Shown piece by piece: positions 28,364 to 36,279 of a stretch of 64,000 nucleotides of DNA (the first letter of the stretch is position 1; the number at the start of each line of letters is the position of its first letter). The translations under genes were made by a program, and so were the position numbers. The notes beneath the pieces were generated by a model. That model made no database searches. It was not told the origin of the DNA and saw only the letters and a list, made by a program, of their open reading frames with translations. The stretch is from Sulfurimonas sp. (GTDB lineage: Bacteria > Campylobacterota > Campylobacteria > Campylobacterales > Sulfurimonadaceae), in contig NZ_CP093396.1 in NCBI RefSeq assembly GCF_029027405.1, positions 2,305,497 to 2,369,496 on the forward strand. The letters run 5' to 3'.

Positions 28364-29743
28364 TATAGTCTTTATCTAAAGTATTATCTATACCTATTGT
28401 AAACTCTAATGCTCCACCTTCAGTTGCTGTTGCATCTCCTACATATATCTCTACATCTTTTTTAGTTGAGTCATCACTTCCATCATCAAAGTTCATACCC
28501 ATACCATCACTGTTAAAGTTGAAGTTTTCAATAGTGATATATTCATGTGTAGCTTTTTCAGTTACTATCATATTTGAACCATCTAAAGCATAAAGAAAGT
28601 TAGCATCTTCATAGAGAGTATCACTACCTTCTACTTTAGTTTTTTTACCGCTTATAGATTTATCGTTAAACATTATGAGACCGTTTGAGTCTGCATCGTT
28701 TATGACATCTTTATCACTGACATGGTAAGTATCAAAGCCTGTTCCACCTAGAAGATAATCATGTGTTTTTTCACCATATAAGTTATCAGCATCTGAACCT
28801 GCCAATACATCATCACCTGCTTGACCTAAAAGAGTATCTGAACCACTACCGCCAAAGAGTGCATCATTATTCTCACCTCCTAGAAGTGTGTCATTACCGC
28901 TATTTCCATAAAGTATGTCATCTCCTGAACCACCCAGTAGAGTATCTATGTCTGCTCCGCCTGAGAGTGTGTCGTTTCCATTGCCCCCGTCTAGGTAGTC
29001 GTTGCCACCTGCTCCTAAAAGTGTGTCATGATCCTCTTCACCGTATAAAAAGTCGTTGTCTGCTCCTCCGTTTATGGTATCGTTGCCTGTTCCTCCGTAG
29101 ATAACATCATTTCCGCCGTTACCATGTATGGTGTCATTTCCTCTTTCTCCGAAGATTAGGTCGTTTTTGGCTGTGCCCTGGAGGGTGTCATTTATATTTG
29201 CTTTACCGATACCTGATTTATATTCATCATTGACACTATTAACTCCAACAATCACTTCACCCTTTATAATAATACCTTCACCAAAATTATCAATAAGATA
29301 GTTTTTTGCATTTTCTATTTGAAGACCTATTTTATTTGTCCCATTATAGGCTGATGATTCTCCCTCTTCTTCTGCAATTTTTGCTTGATGAATCCTTGCC
29401 ATTCTTATGATATCTTTAGAATTTTTTTCGTTAGATGTTGTATCATACAAGTTAAAAATATTTGATTCTTGTACTACTCTGTAATAATTTCCAGGTAATT
29501 CATCTCCATTTGAATAGTATCTTATTTGAAACCATGCTTCTGCACGATTCCCATCTTTTATAGCAGCTAATAAACTAGGTGCTCCTGCTGTTCCTAATCT
29601 ATAGAGTTGAGACATAACAGCTGCTCTTTCTTTAGAATTTGGTAAAATAGATTTAGATATAGCTTTCTCTTCTTTATTATCTAATCTATATGACAATAAA
29701 TCTTCAGCTTTTGTTTCAGTTTTTAGAGTTATTAAAGCGTATA
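28364..29743 (-). pseudogene. RTX protein fragment: lysozyme-like C-half, RTX repeats, start of Calx-beta (3' end lost)
   Basis: The fragment lies between the two IS elements. Its first part (ITLKTETKAEDLL, LPNSKERAAVMSQL, AIKDGNRAEAWFQIRY) resembles the C-terminal half of T4-type lysozymes. Then about 14 glycine/aspartate nonapeptides (GGxGxDxLx; DNA about 28770-29190) form a Ca-binding RTX block, followed by a region starting GDATATEGGALEFTIG that looks like a Calx-beta domain. The reading frame then enters IS copy 1 and ends at 28317, so the C-terminal secretion signal is gone. The frame is open upstream of its first possible start into IS copy 2. Neither piece can make the original exported protein. 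Confidence 0.8.
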
Positions 29744-31087
29744 ATGCCCCTAAAAATCAAGACAACTTTCCTAAAGATTTAATTTCATAAGCAACTGTTA
29801 CCTTACCCTACATTTTTTAGATATTCAAGATAAACATTCATCGGTTTTCTATAATCTAAACTTGAGTGAAATCTCTTAAAGTTGTATTTATAGATATAAG
29901 CTTTAACTCCTTCTTTTAAATTTCTAATAGTTTGATAATCATTTATGTAAATATTACCATGTTTAAGGGTTCTAAAAAATCTCTCAATTACTATATTGTG
30001 AATACTTCTAGCTTTCCCATTCATTGATATTTGAATATTATATCTTTTAAGTATCTGAGTATGCTCATTGCTTGTATATTGACTTCCTTGATCACTATTA
30101 AATATCTTAGGCTTAGGATACTTTGCAAGTGCCTTTTCTAGCACATCGGTTGCAAGTGTTGCATCCATAGAATTAGTACCACAAGGGCATGATAATATTT
30201 TATAGGAGAGTATAGCTTTAGAATGCCAGTCTATAACTGCTGCCAGATACATAAAACCTCCGTTAATACGAATATAGGTAATGTCACCACTCCATACTTC
30301 GTTTGGAGTAGGCACATAGACAGTATTTTTCTTACCAACTCTAGTCCAATACTTCTTGAGGAGGTACTCATATATTTTATGTTCTTTATTTTTAATACTT
30401 GTTAGTTTCTTTTTAGTTGGGTATATTGCTTGTATGCCAAGTATTGCCATATATTTCAAGACTCTATTTCTGCCAATGGCATAGCCATCTTCTTTGAGTT
30501 GCTCGTAGATAAACCTATAACCATACTCTGAGTTCTCTGTAGCTATCTCATCAATTTTATGAAGTAGTTTGATGTTTTTTTGACTCATTGGTACTGGTTG
30601 ATAGTAATAGTGGCTTCTACTAATACCAAATATCTCACATTGCTCTGAAATTGATAATTTTTTATGCTTGGACTCGATCAAAGCTTTTTTATTACATAAG
30701 TCCAAGCTCTTTAGCTTTTTTTCAACGAAACCTGCTCTTACAGTTGCTTTTCCTAGTGCCTTAGCTAAGCCATCATTCTCAGTTTTTAACTCTTCTATTT
30801 CATCTCTATAAGCTTTCGTCGCTCCACCCAAGTCAAATGCTAAAGATGCATTTTCTAAAAATTGAGTCTTCCATTTTCCTAATGATTGAGAAGTGATTTT
30901 ATACTTAGTTGCTAACTGACTTATTGTCATATCTTCTTTTAACATTTCTAAGACTATTTTAGTCTTCTGTTTTGCCGTATAAGTTTGCCCTTGTTTTCTA
31001 CTCATAATTTATCTCCATAATTCTTACTTATTTTAGCTTTTTTGAAAATAAATCCTACTGAATTGGTGTCTTAGATTTTAGGGGCAT
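29744..31087 (-). mobile_element. IS3-family insertion sequence, copy 2 (about 1.34 kb), a different member
   Basis: The inverted termini start ATGCCCCTAAAA at 29744 and end AGGGGCAT at 31087; the inner part TCAAGACAACTT matches that of IS copy 1, so the two elements are related but distinct. Flanking TATA occurs on both sides (29740-29743 and 31088-31091), suggesting a 4-bp target duplication or a TATA preference. It splits the RTX gene into N- and C-terminal pieces. Confidence 0.8.
29803..31005 (-). CDS. IS3-family transposase (single ORF), copy 2
   Basis: The 400-residue protein has an OrfA-type helix-turn-helix (about 10-50), a coiled coil (65-100) and an rve core with DDE residues in WSGDITYI, NSDQGSQYT and VIERFFR. 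It shares architecture but not close sequence with the transposase at 27.1-28.3 kb, and contains a short extra loop with two cysteines (SCPCGTNS). It looks intact. Like its relative it is a single fused ORF with no frameshift. Confidence 0.9.
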   Translation of the reverse strand: MSRKQGQTYTAKQKTKIVLEMLKEDMTISQLATKYKITSQSLGKWKTQFLENASLAFDLGGATKAYRDEIEELKTENDGLAKALGKATVRAGFVEKKLKSLDLCNKKALIESKHKKLSISEQCEIFGISRSHYYYQPVPMSQKNIKLLHKIDEIATENSEYGYRFIYEQLKEDGYAIGRNRVLKYMAILGIQAIYPTKKKLTSIKNKEHKIYEYLLKKYWTRVGKKNTVYVPTPNEVWSGDITYIRINGGFMYLAAVIDWHSKAILSYKILSCPCGTNSMDATLATDVLEKALAKYPKPKIFNSDQGSQYTSNEHTQILKRYNIQISMNGKARSIHNIVIERFFRTLKHGNIYINDYQTIRNLKEGVKAYIYKYNFKRFHSSLDYRKPMNVYLEYLKNVG

Positions 31088-31355
31088 TATAATCTACAGT
31101 TTTTGTAGTGTCACCATCTTTTCTAATTACAAATTTCTTTAATGTACTTTTTATACTCTCTACATTTTGAAAAAGGTCATAGCCGTAGCCCATTGCCATA
31201 GAATCATCTCCATCATCATGGGCATCTAACTTTTTTAGGTTAGTATCATTTCTACTTTTATATAATTTATCATTTTCACTAGGTTTTATCAAATTATTTC
31301 TATCTTTCTTATAAGAACCATTTGTATAGTTTGTATGTGTAGTTAAGAGTGCCAT
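31088..31355 (-). pseudogene. N-terminal fragment of the lysozyme-like RTX protein
   Basis: This is the 5' end of the gene whose remainder lies beyond IS copy 2. About 89 original residues include LDAHDDGDDSMAMGYGYDL, which aligns with the D/T active-site loop of T4-type lysozymes (YKDTEGYYTIGIGH in T4). The position equivalent to the catalytic Glu appears to be Asn and the Thr is Ala, so canonical activity is uncertain. Translation reads a few residues into the IS and stops at 31071. The ATG overlaps the stop of the preceding gene (TAATG). No Sec signal is present, as expected for a type I secretion substrate. Confidence 0.7.
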
Positions 31356-32182
31356 TAGTTATCCTTTGTGCTGTGTTTTTTATTTGTGAAGATTTTTATT
31401 AAGTAACAAGTGTCTGTTGGTTTGTTTGTTGCATCATATTTACTAATTGACACAAAGTTTTGGTAGTTTATATCACTCCATAGTATTCTGTAGTAATCAT
31501 ATGCCCCAGATATTCCAATCGAAGAAACTTTTTGACCTCTTTTGCTACTCTCATCATAATCTTTTTGACCAAAAGTGCTAAAAAAAGTTGAGATGTAATA
31601 AGTGTTATCTATTTTAAATGGTCGAAGTGTGGTAGTGTTACCAGTTGACATATATACAGTATCTGTGTGCTTTGAACCAAAAAGAGATGACACTTGTTTT
31701 GGTAGTTCTTTATAATAGTGTTCGCTACCAATATCAACTGTACCTTTTGAAATATCAAATTTAAAAAATTCATTAGTTTCTTTTGGCAAATAAAGAATTT
31801 CATTGTATCCAGCATCACCACTTCGTGTCGATTTTAAGAGTTCTTCTCTAAATGCAACTAACTCATCTTTACCATCATTATTTATGTCAAATATTGCATT
31901 CTTACATCCTGTCGATCTTGAACAATAGTCTTTATAAGGTTTATTTTTACCCGTACCCGTAAGATAGAAGATAAACTCTTTATCCCACTTAATAACATTA
32001 AACTCTTTATGAGTTTGAAGTTTAAGTTCTTTATACTCTTTTAAATCATCATTTAAAATCTTACTTACTCTGTGACATACCTTATCATCTTTACTCATTA
32101 TCAACAAGTATCTATCTGCTTGTAAAAGTGTTGATACTACTATTAATCCTAATATCATTTTCTTAATTGTATTTCTTTTCAT
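31355..32182 (-). CDS. Exported protein of unknown function, coupled to the RTX gene
   Basis: This 275-residue protein has a Sec signal peptide (KKMILGLIVVSTLLQA, cleavage about residue 22). The mature part contains DINNDGKDEL, a possible Ca-binding loop, and four cysteines that could form disulfides (VCHRV, DYCSRSTGC, TCYL). No known domain is recognised. It sits directly between a 71-residue gene (TAAATG junction) and the lysozyme-like RTX gene (TAATG overlap). A periplasmic protein made with a putative peptidoglycan-targeting toxin would fit an immunity role; that is inference from position only. Confidence 0.7.
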   Translation of the reverse strand: MKRNTIKKMILGLIVVSTLLQADRYLLIMSKDDKVCHRVSKILNDDLKEYKELKLQTHKEFNVIKWDKEFIFYLTGTGKNKPYKDYCSRSTGCKNAIFDINNDGKDELVAFREELLKSTRSGDAGYNEILYLPKETNEFFKFDISKGTVDIGSEHYYKELPKQVSSLFGSKHTDTVYMSTGNTTTLRPFKIDNTYYISTFFSTFGQKDYDESSKRGQKVSSIGISGAYDYYRILWSDINYQNFVSISKYDATNKPTDTCYLIKIFTNKKHSTKDN

Positions 32183-32398
32183 TTATGCTACCTCTATTTT
32201 ATTTATATTAAATTTCAAATTATTTACTAAATCATCTTTACCTGCTAAGATTGTAGAGTTTGAAGAGTTTACTTCTATAATTTCATCTGTATCATTGCCA
32301 ACTATCAGCGTGTCATCTAGTTGGTCTTTCTTTCTTGTGATTGTATAAGTTGCTTGTTCCTCAGCAACCAGTATTACTGTTTTTATAATCTTTTTCAT
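32183..32398 (-). CDS. Small protein at the head of the RTX operon
   Basis: The 71-residue frame has a good ribosome site (AGAGGT) before the ATG and ends at the start of the next gene (TAAATG). It is acidic in the middle (DQLDDTLIVGNDTDEIIEVNSS) and may form beta strands; the N-terminus (MKKIIKTVILVAEEQ) is too polar to be a clear signal peptide. Spacing such as TLIVGNDTDEI and TILAGKDDLV resembles degenerate RTX nonapeptides. The function is unknown. Confidence 0.55.
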   Translation of the reverse strand: MKKIIKTVILVAEEQATYTITRKKDQLDDTLIVGNDTDEIIEVNSSNSTILAGKDDLVNNLKFNINKIEVA

Positions 32399-32510
32399 TT
32401 GTATTACCTCTTTTTATATCTATATTAAAATTTAAACTACTAAGTATTTTTAAATATTTATTTATATTATCTTTTTTAATCTTTTAAGTAATTGATTTCT
32501 TATAAAAAGA

Positions 32511-32537
32511 GACACATTGTATAAAAATGTGTCTTTT
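32511..32537. terminator. Hairpin with T runs on both sides, probable bidirectional terminator
   Basis: GACACATT and AATGTGTC pair around a seven-base loop, with AAAAGA before and TTTT after. On either strand the stem is followed by a T-rich stretch. It lies downstream of the gene at 32.8-33.1 kb (minus strand) and upstream of the RTX operon. Confidence 0.5.
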
Positions 32538-32565
32538 AGTGTCTTTATGTAGTTTTGTTGGTTTT

Positions 32566-32706
32566 TTAAGTATTCCAAGCGGAGCTAACTATATTCATAA
32601 GGTCGGTATTATTCTGAATATCGTTGTTTGTAAGGTAGTTTCCATCTGAGAGTTCTATAAGTTCTATTTGGTTTTTTGTGCTGTATTGTTTGTTTACTTT
32701 TATGAC
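32566..32706 (-). pseudogene. Decayed C-terminus of an RTX/haemolysin-type Ca-binding protein
   Basis: A 46-codon open frame without a start reads KNQIELIELSDGNYLTNNDI, then QNNTDLMNIVSSAWNT and stop. This matches the conserved C-terminal region of haemolysin-type Ca-binding proteins (IELIxLxDGxYLTxxDIN ... NNxxLMxLVxxSW), apparently with an internal deletion of about 20-25 residues. The rest of the gap 32399-32776 holds the hairpin described separately and nothing else I can recognise. Confidence 0.6.
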
Positions 32707-32776
32707 TTAATCTTATATGTGCTTTGGTGAATTTTTATAGAGATTTCGCTGTGAAATTAGTCGTATCGAGCAACAT

Positions 32777-33109
32777 CTAAAATCTAAATGTGCTCTTTTT
32801 TCCTGCTTGTTCAATTTGAATAGATGATTTAAGAATATATAAGTAAACACCATTTTTTTTGTACAGAATCTTTTGATAAATATCTTTTGAGTTTAAAGAG
32901 TCATATCCAATAGCCTCAACATCATCTCTTTTACTAACTATTACACAGTCATTTGAAATAGCATACATATTAAGGTTAATATAATTGTCTGCTGTATTAA
33001 GTGGTGCCTTTTGTAATTGTAAAACAGTAGGACATGCTAATGTTTTTTTCTTTATTTTATCTGCATAGGAGATGCTAAAGAGAAGTAAAACAGCTATGAT
33101 TAATCTCAC
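32777..33109 (-). CDS. Small exported protein, unknown function
   Basis: The 110-residue protein starts with a clear signal peptide (MRLIIAVLLLFSISYA, cleavage after residue 16). The mature 94 residues have two cysteines (LACPT, NDCVIV) that may pair. No domain is recognised. It begins three bases after the outer-membrane barrel gene and is probably cotranscribed with it from the promoter at 33740. Confidence 0.65.
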   Translation of the reverse strand: MRLIIAVLLLFSISYADKIKKKTLACPTVLQLQKAPLNTADNYINLNMYAISNDCVIVSKRDDVEAIGYDSLNSKDIYQKILYKKNGVYLYILKSSIQIEQAGKKSTFRF

Positions 33110-33112
33110 TAA

Positions 33113-33715
33113 TTAATCCATTTGATATTTAAAAATTATACTTGTATAACCAGTTACAATATGATCTAAATTATAAGTTGCACCAGCATCTGTTTTTGAA
33201 GTATTTAAACGCATAAATCTAGCACCTATTTCCCAGTCAACTTGTTTACCTAAGTGAACATTAAAACCTACATCTCCACCTAAATAAGTATCATCTATTG
33301 TTACAGTATTGTTATGTCCATTTTTTGTATCAACAAATTTCATATCTGCTTTACCAAAGTTTACACCCAAATACATGTTTGCAAAGTTGGAAAAATTAAA
33401 TAGATATTGCAGTTCAACTCCATAAGTTCTTGCATACTCAAACTCACCTGCGTCATACATTCTTGCTGATAGAAAAAATCTATAGTTATTTGACTCTGCA
33501 CCAATTTTCAATCCACCACCCTTTAATGATACCTTTTCTCTTACTGTAGCATCGCCTATTTTAACACGCTCATAGTCAAAATTACTATATGTACCCTCAA
33601 GACCTATTAATGAATTTGTATTAAATCTATATTTTGAATTATCAGCAGGTGCTGCACTTAATGATGAAGCTACCAATATCGTTGCTACTGCTAATTTACT
33701 TAATGTTTTTGCCAT
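33113..33715 (-). CDS. Outer-membrane beta-barrel protein
   Basis: The 200-residue protein has a signal peptide (cleavage near SSLSAAPA, residues 18-24). Alternating hydrophobic strands (LIGLEGTYSNFDYERV, YRFFLSARMYDAGEFEYA, GVELQYLFNF, ANMYLGVNFGKADM, YLGGDVGFNVHLG, WEIGARFMRLN, YTSIIFKYQMD) fit a small eight-stranded barrel of the OmpA/OmpX/OmpW type; the exact family is unclear. The ribosome site AAGGGA and a TATAAT lie upstream. Confidence 0.75.
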   Translation of the reverse strand: MAKTLSKLAVATILVASSLSAAPADNSKYRFNTNSLIGLEGTYSNFDYERVKIGDATVREKVSLKGGGLKIGAESNNYRFFLSARMYDAGEFEYARTYGVELQYLFNFSNFANMYLGVNFGKADMKFVDTKNGHNNTVTIDDTYLGGDVGFNVHLGKQVDWEIGARFMRLNTSKTDAGATYNLDHIVTGYTSIIFKYQMD

Positions 33716-33739
33716 TTTATTCCCTTTTTATTTGAACCT

Positions 33740-33745
33740 ATTATA
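33740..33745 (-). promoter_or_regulatory. Predicted -10 element for the outer-membrane protein gene
   Basis: A perfect TATAAT on the minus strand lies 24 bases upstream of the ATG at 33715, with the AAGGGA ribosome site between. It sits in the 53-base gap after the flavoprotein gene. Confidence 0.5.
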
Positions 33746-33768
33746 CCTTGTCACTTTTAAGGCTTACT

Positions 33769-34920
33769 TTAAAGTACAGAGTTTATCTCTCTTGCACAAA
33801 TAACCCCACTGCTAAATGCCCACTGAAAGTTATACCCACCTAATTCTCCTGTTACATCGACAACTTCACCAATAAAGTGTAAATTTTTTATACTTTTGGA
33901 TTCTAAAGAGTGATTATGTAACTCTTTTGCACAAACCCCTCCTCTACTTACTTCTGCTTTAGTAAAACCAAAGTTACCAGCAGGAGCAAACTCATAGTTA
34001 TGTATATCTAAGAGTTTCTCGACTTCTTTGCTACTAAGCTTTTTACACTCTTTGTCTTGGACATCAATCGCCTTTAATATTGCTATAGAAAGTCTTTTTG
34101 GTAAAGGAATAGCAGAACTTACTAGTTTTTTACTATTTCTTATCAAATCTTTTATCTTGTTTTTAGGTAAAAAATTAATTGCCATTTTTGCCTTTTTCCA
34201 GTACAAAGACGCACTCAAAACAGCAGGACCACTTATACCTCTGTGTGCAAAAAGTAAATCTTCTTTTAAAGTTTTTTCATCTACTTTTATATGTACGAAA
34301 CAACTAAGTCCACTAAGTTCTTTCATCCAAAACTGATCTTTTTGAAGTGTCATTCCAACTAAAGCAGGAGTAAATTCTTTCACACTGATGTCAAAGTTTT
34401 TTGCTATTTTTAAACCAATATCACTTGCACCAAGAGTTTGAAAGCTTTTTCCACCTGTTGCAACTATCACTTTTTTAGCTTTTAAAATTTTTCTATCAGT
34501 TACAATTTCAAATATTTTATTTACTTTTTTAACTTCACTTACTTTTGTATTTAAAATTAGCTCATGCTTATTACTCAGTTTTTTAAGGATGTTAATTATT
34601 TCATCTGAAGAATTTTTACAAAAATAATAACGATTTTTTCGTATCACAGGAAAGAGGCTGTTGATTTTTAAAAATTCTAATAAATTTTCTTTTGAATATT
34701 CACTTAAAATATTTGAAATAAATTCTTCATCACCATCGAAATTATTTGAACTTACACTTGTGCTTGTGATGTTACATTTACCACCGCCAGATATTTTTAA
34801 TTTTTGAGCAACTTTTGAATTAATATCTATAATAGATACATTTAACTTTTCACTTAGATGCGAAGCACACATCAAACCACTTGCTCCAGCACCTAAAATA
34901 ATAACATCATATATTTTCAT
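33769..34920 (-). CDS. BaiN/HI0933-type FAD-dependent oxidoreductase
   Basis: The 383-residue flavoprotein starts with the dinucleotide-binding motif DVIILGAGASGLMCA and has the family markers KISGGGKCNIT, VIVATGGKS and the C-terminal GYNFQWAFSSGVICA. Members of this group (HI0933, YhiN, BaiN) reduce substrates with NADH and FAD, but the physiological reaction is unknown for most. I chose the ATG at 34920; the upstream in-frame ATG at 35070 would add 50 residues unlike the family and run over the rimO promoter and start. Confidence 0.88.
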   Translation of the reverse strand: MKIYDVIILGAGASGLMCASHLSEKLNVSIIDINSKVAQKLKISGGGKCNITSTSVSSNNFDGDEEFISNILSEYSKENLLEFLKINSLFPVIRKNRYYFCKNSSDEIINILKKLSNKHELILNTKVSEVKKVNKIFEIVTDRKILKAKKVIVATGGKSFQTLGASDIGLKIAKNFDISVKEFTPALVGMTLQKDQFWMKELSGLSCFVHIKVDEKTLKEDLLFAHRGISGPAVLSASLYWKKAKMAINFLPKNKIKDLIRNSKKLVSSAIPLPKRLSIAILKAIDVQDKECKKLSSKEVEKLLDIHNYEFAPAGNFGFTKAEVSRGGVCAKELHNHSLESKSIKNLHFIGEVVDVTGELGGYNFQWAFSSGVICAREINSVL

Positions 34921-34923
34921 AAC

Positions 34924-34942
34924 GACATTATAGTATAATGTC
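34924..34942. promoter_or_regulatory. 19-base perfect palindrome carrying back-to-back -10 boxes
   Basis: GACATTATAGTATAATGTC reads the same on both strands apart from the central base. Each half contains TATAAT, one facing rimO (start 34966) and one facing the flavoprotein gene (start 34920). On the flavoprotein side the -10 is only about six bases from the ATG. The site could be a shared operator, or two overlapping promoters that cannot fire together. Confidence 0.5.
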
Positions 34943-34965
34943 AAAAAAATATATAAGTGGTAAAA

Positions 34966-36279
34966 ATGGCAAATAAACTTCACATAGTTTCTCTTGGATG
35001 TACTAAAAATCTTGTTGATACAGAAGTAATGATGGGAAAACTTCAAAACTTTGAACTTACAGATGCCCAAGATGAAGCAGATGTTATTATTGTAAATACT
35101 TGTGGATTTATAGATGCGGCAAAAGAAGAGTCTATAAATACTGTTCTTTCTTTACACGATACTAGAAAAGAAGACTCAGTTTTAGTCATGGCTGGATGTC
35201 TTAGTGAAAGATATAAAGAAGACTTGGCAAACCAGATGCCAGAGGTTGATATATTTACAGGAGTGGGTGATTACGACCGTATCGATGAACTTCTTCAGGA
35301 GAAAAAAAGTCGTTTTTCTGATAAAGTATTTTTAATAGATGGAAGTGAGCGTGTAGTAACAGGCTCATCTTATCATGCATATATAAAACTTTCAGAAGGC
35401 TGTAATCAAGCTTGTAGTTTTTGTGCTATTCCATCTTTTAAAGGTAAACTAAACTCTCGTAATTTAGACTCTATAGCTAAAGAAATTGAAGGTTTGGTAA
35501 AAAAAGGTTACTATGATTTTTCTTTTGTTTCACAAGATAGTTCTTCATATCTTCGTGATCAAAATATTAAAGATGGACTAAGCCTTCTTATACAAAGGGT
35601 AGAGCTTATAGATGAAGTCAAAAGTGCAAGAATTTTATATCTTTATCCTTCTACAACTACAATCTTACTTCTTAAAAACATAGCAAAAAGTAAAATATTT
35701 CATAACTATTTTGATATGCCTATTCAACATATTAATGATGAAATGCTTAGTATGATGAAAAGAGGTTTTGGCAAAGATAAAACTACTCAACTTTTAGACT
35801 TTATGAGAAGTCTTCCCAACTCTTTTGTTCGTACAAGTTTTATAGTAGGACATCCAAATGAAACAGAAGAAATGTTTGAAGAGATGTGTGAATTTGCATC
35901 TTCATTTGGCTTCGACCGTATTAATGTTTTTTCATACTCTGATGAAGAAACTACTCCTGCTTTTGATATGAGTAAAAAGATATCTAATGAGCTTATAGCA
36001 TCTCGCGCTCAAAAACTTGGTGATATTGCATCTGAGGCTACAAAGAAATCACTTCAAAATGAAATTGGTAGAAAAATCGAACTTATTATTAATGGTGAGA
36101 GCGACGAGCATGAATATCTGCTAAGTGCAAGAGAGAGCATCTGGGCACCTGAAATTGATGGTGAAATTTATGTAAACGATAGAGTAAAAGATGAAGATTT
36201 AGAGTTTGGAAAAATATATAAAGCAAAAGTCACAGAGCTTGTCGGAGATATCTTAACCGCAACAGTAGATAATGCTTGA
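34966..36279 (+). CDS. rimO: Ribosomal protein S12 methylthiotransferase
   Basis: RimO is a radical-SAM enzyme that adds a methylthio group to an aspartate of ribosomal protein S12. The N-terminal MTTase domain holds cysteines in SLGCTKN, VNTCGF and MAGCLSERY for one iron-sulfur cluster; the radical-SAM motif is GCNQACSFCAIP. A TRAM domain ends the 437 residues. SLGCTKNLVDTE is diagnostic of RimO against MiaB. I chose ATG 34966; GTG 34957 would add three residues. It overlaps tilS by eight bases. Confidence 0.95.
   Translation: MANKLHIVSLGCTKNLVDTEVMMGKLQNFELTDAQDEADVIIVNTCGFIDAAKEESINTVLSLHDTRKEDSVLVMAGCLSERYKEDLANQMPEVDIFTGVGDYDRIDELLQEKKSRFSDKVFLIDGSERVVTGSSYHAYIKLSEGCNQACSFCAIPSFKGKLNSRNLDSIAKEIEGLVKKGYYDFSFVSQDSSSYLRDQNIKDGLSLLIQRVELIDEVKSARILYLYPSTTTILLLKNIAKSKIFHNYFDMPIQHINDEMLSMMKRGFGKDKTTQLLDFMRSLPNSFVRTSFIVGHPNETEEMFEEMCEFASSFGFDRINVFSYSDEETTPAFDMSKKISNELIASRAQKLGDIASEATKKSLQNEIGRKIELIINGESDEHEYLLSARESIWAPEIDGEIYVNDRVKDEDLEFGKIYKAKVTELVGDILTATVDNA

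Noticed and set aside
28763-29104. 113-codon plus-strand frame rich in His, Leu and Arg
   Set aside because: It is the mirror of the RTX nonapeptide repeats; the repetitive composition is an artefact of the GGxGxD codons on the other strand.
34921-35070. 50-residue N-terminal extension of the flavoprotein
   Set aside because: It overlaps the rimO start and both promoters and does not resemble the family; the dinucleotide-binding motif begins right after the ATG at 34920.
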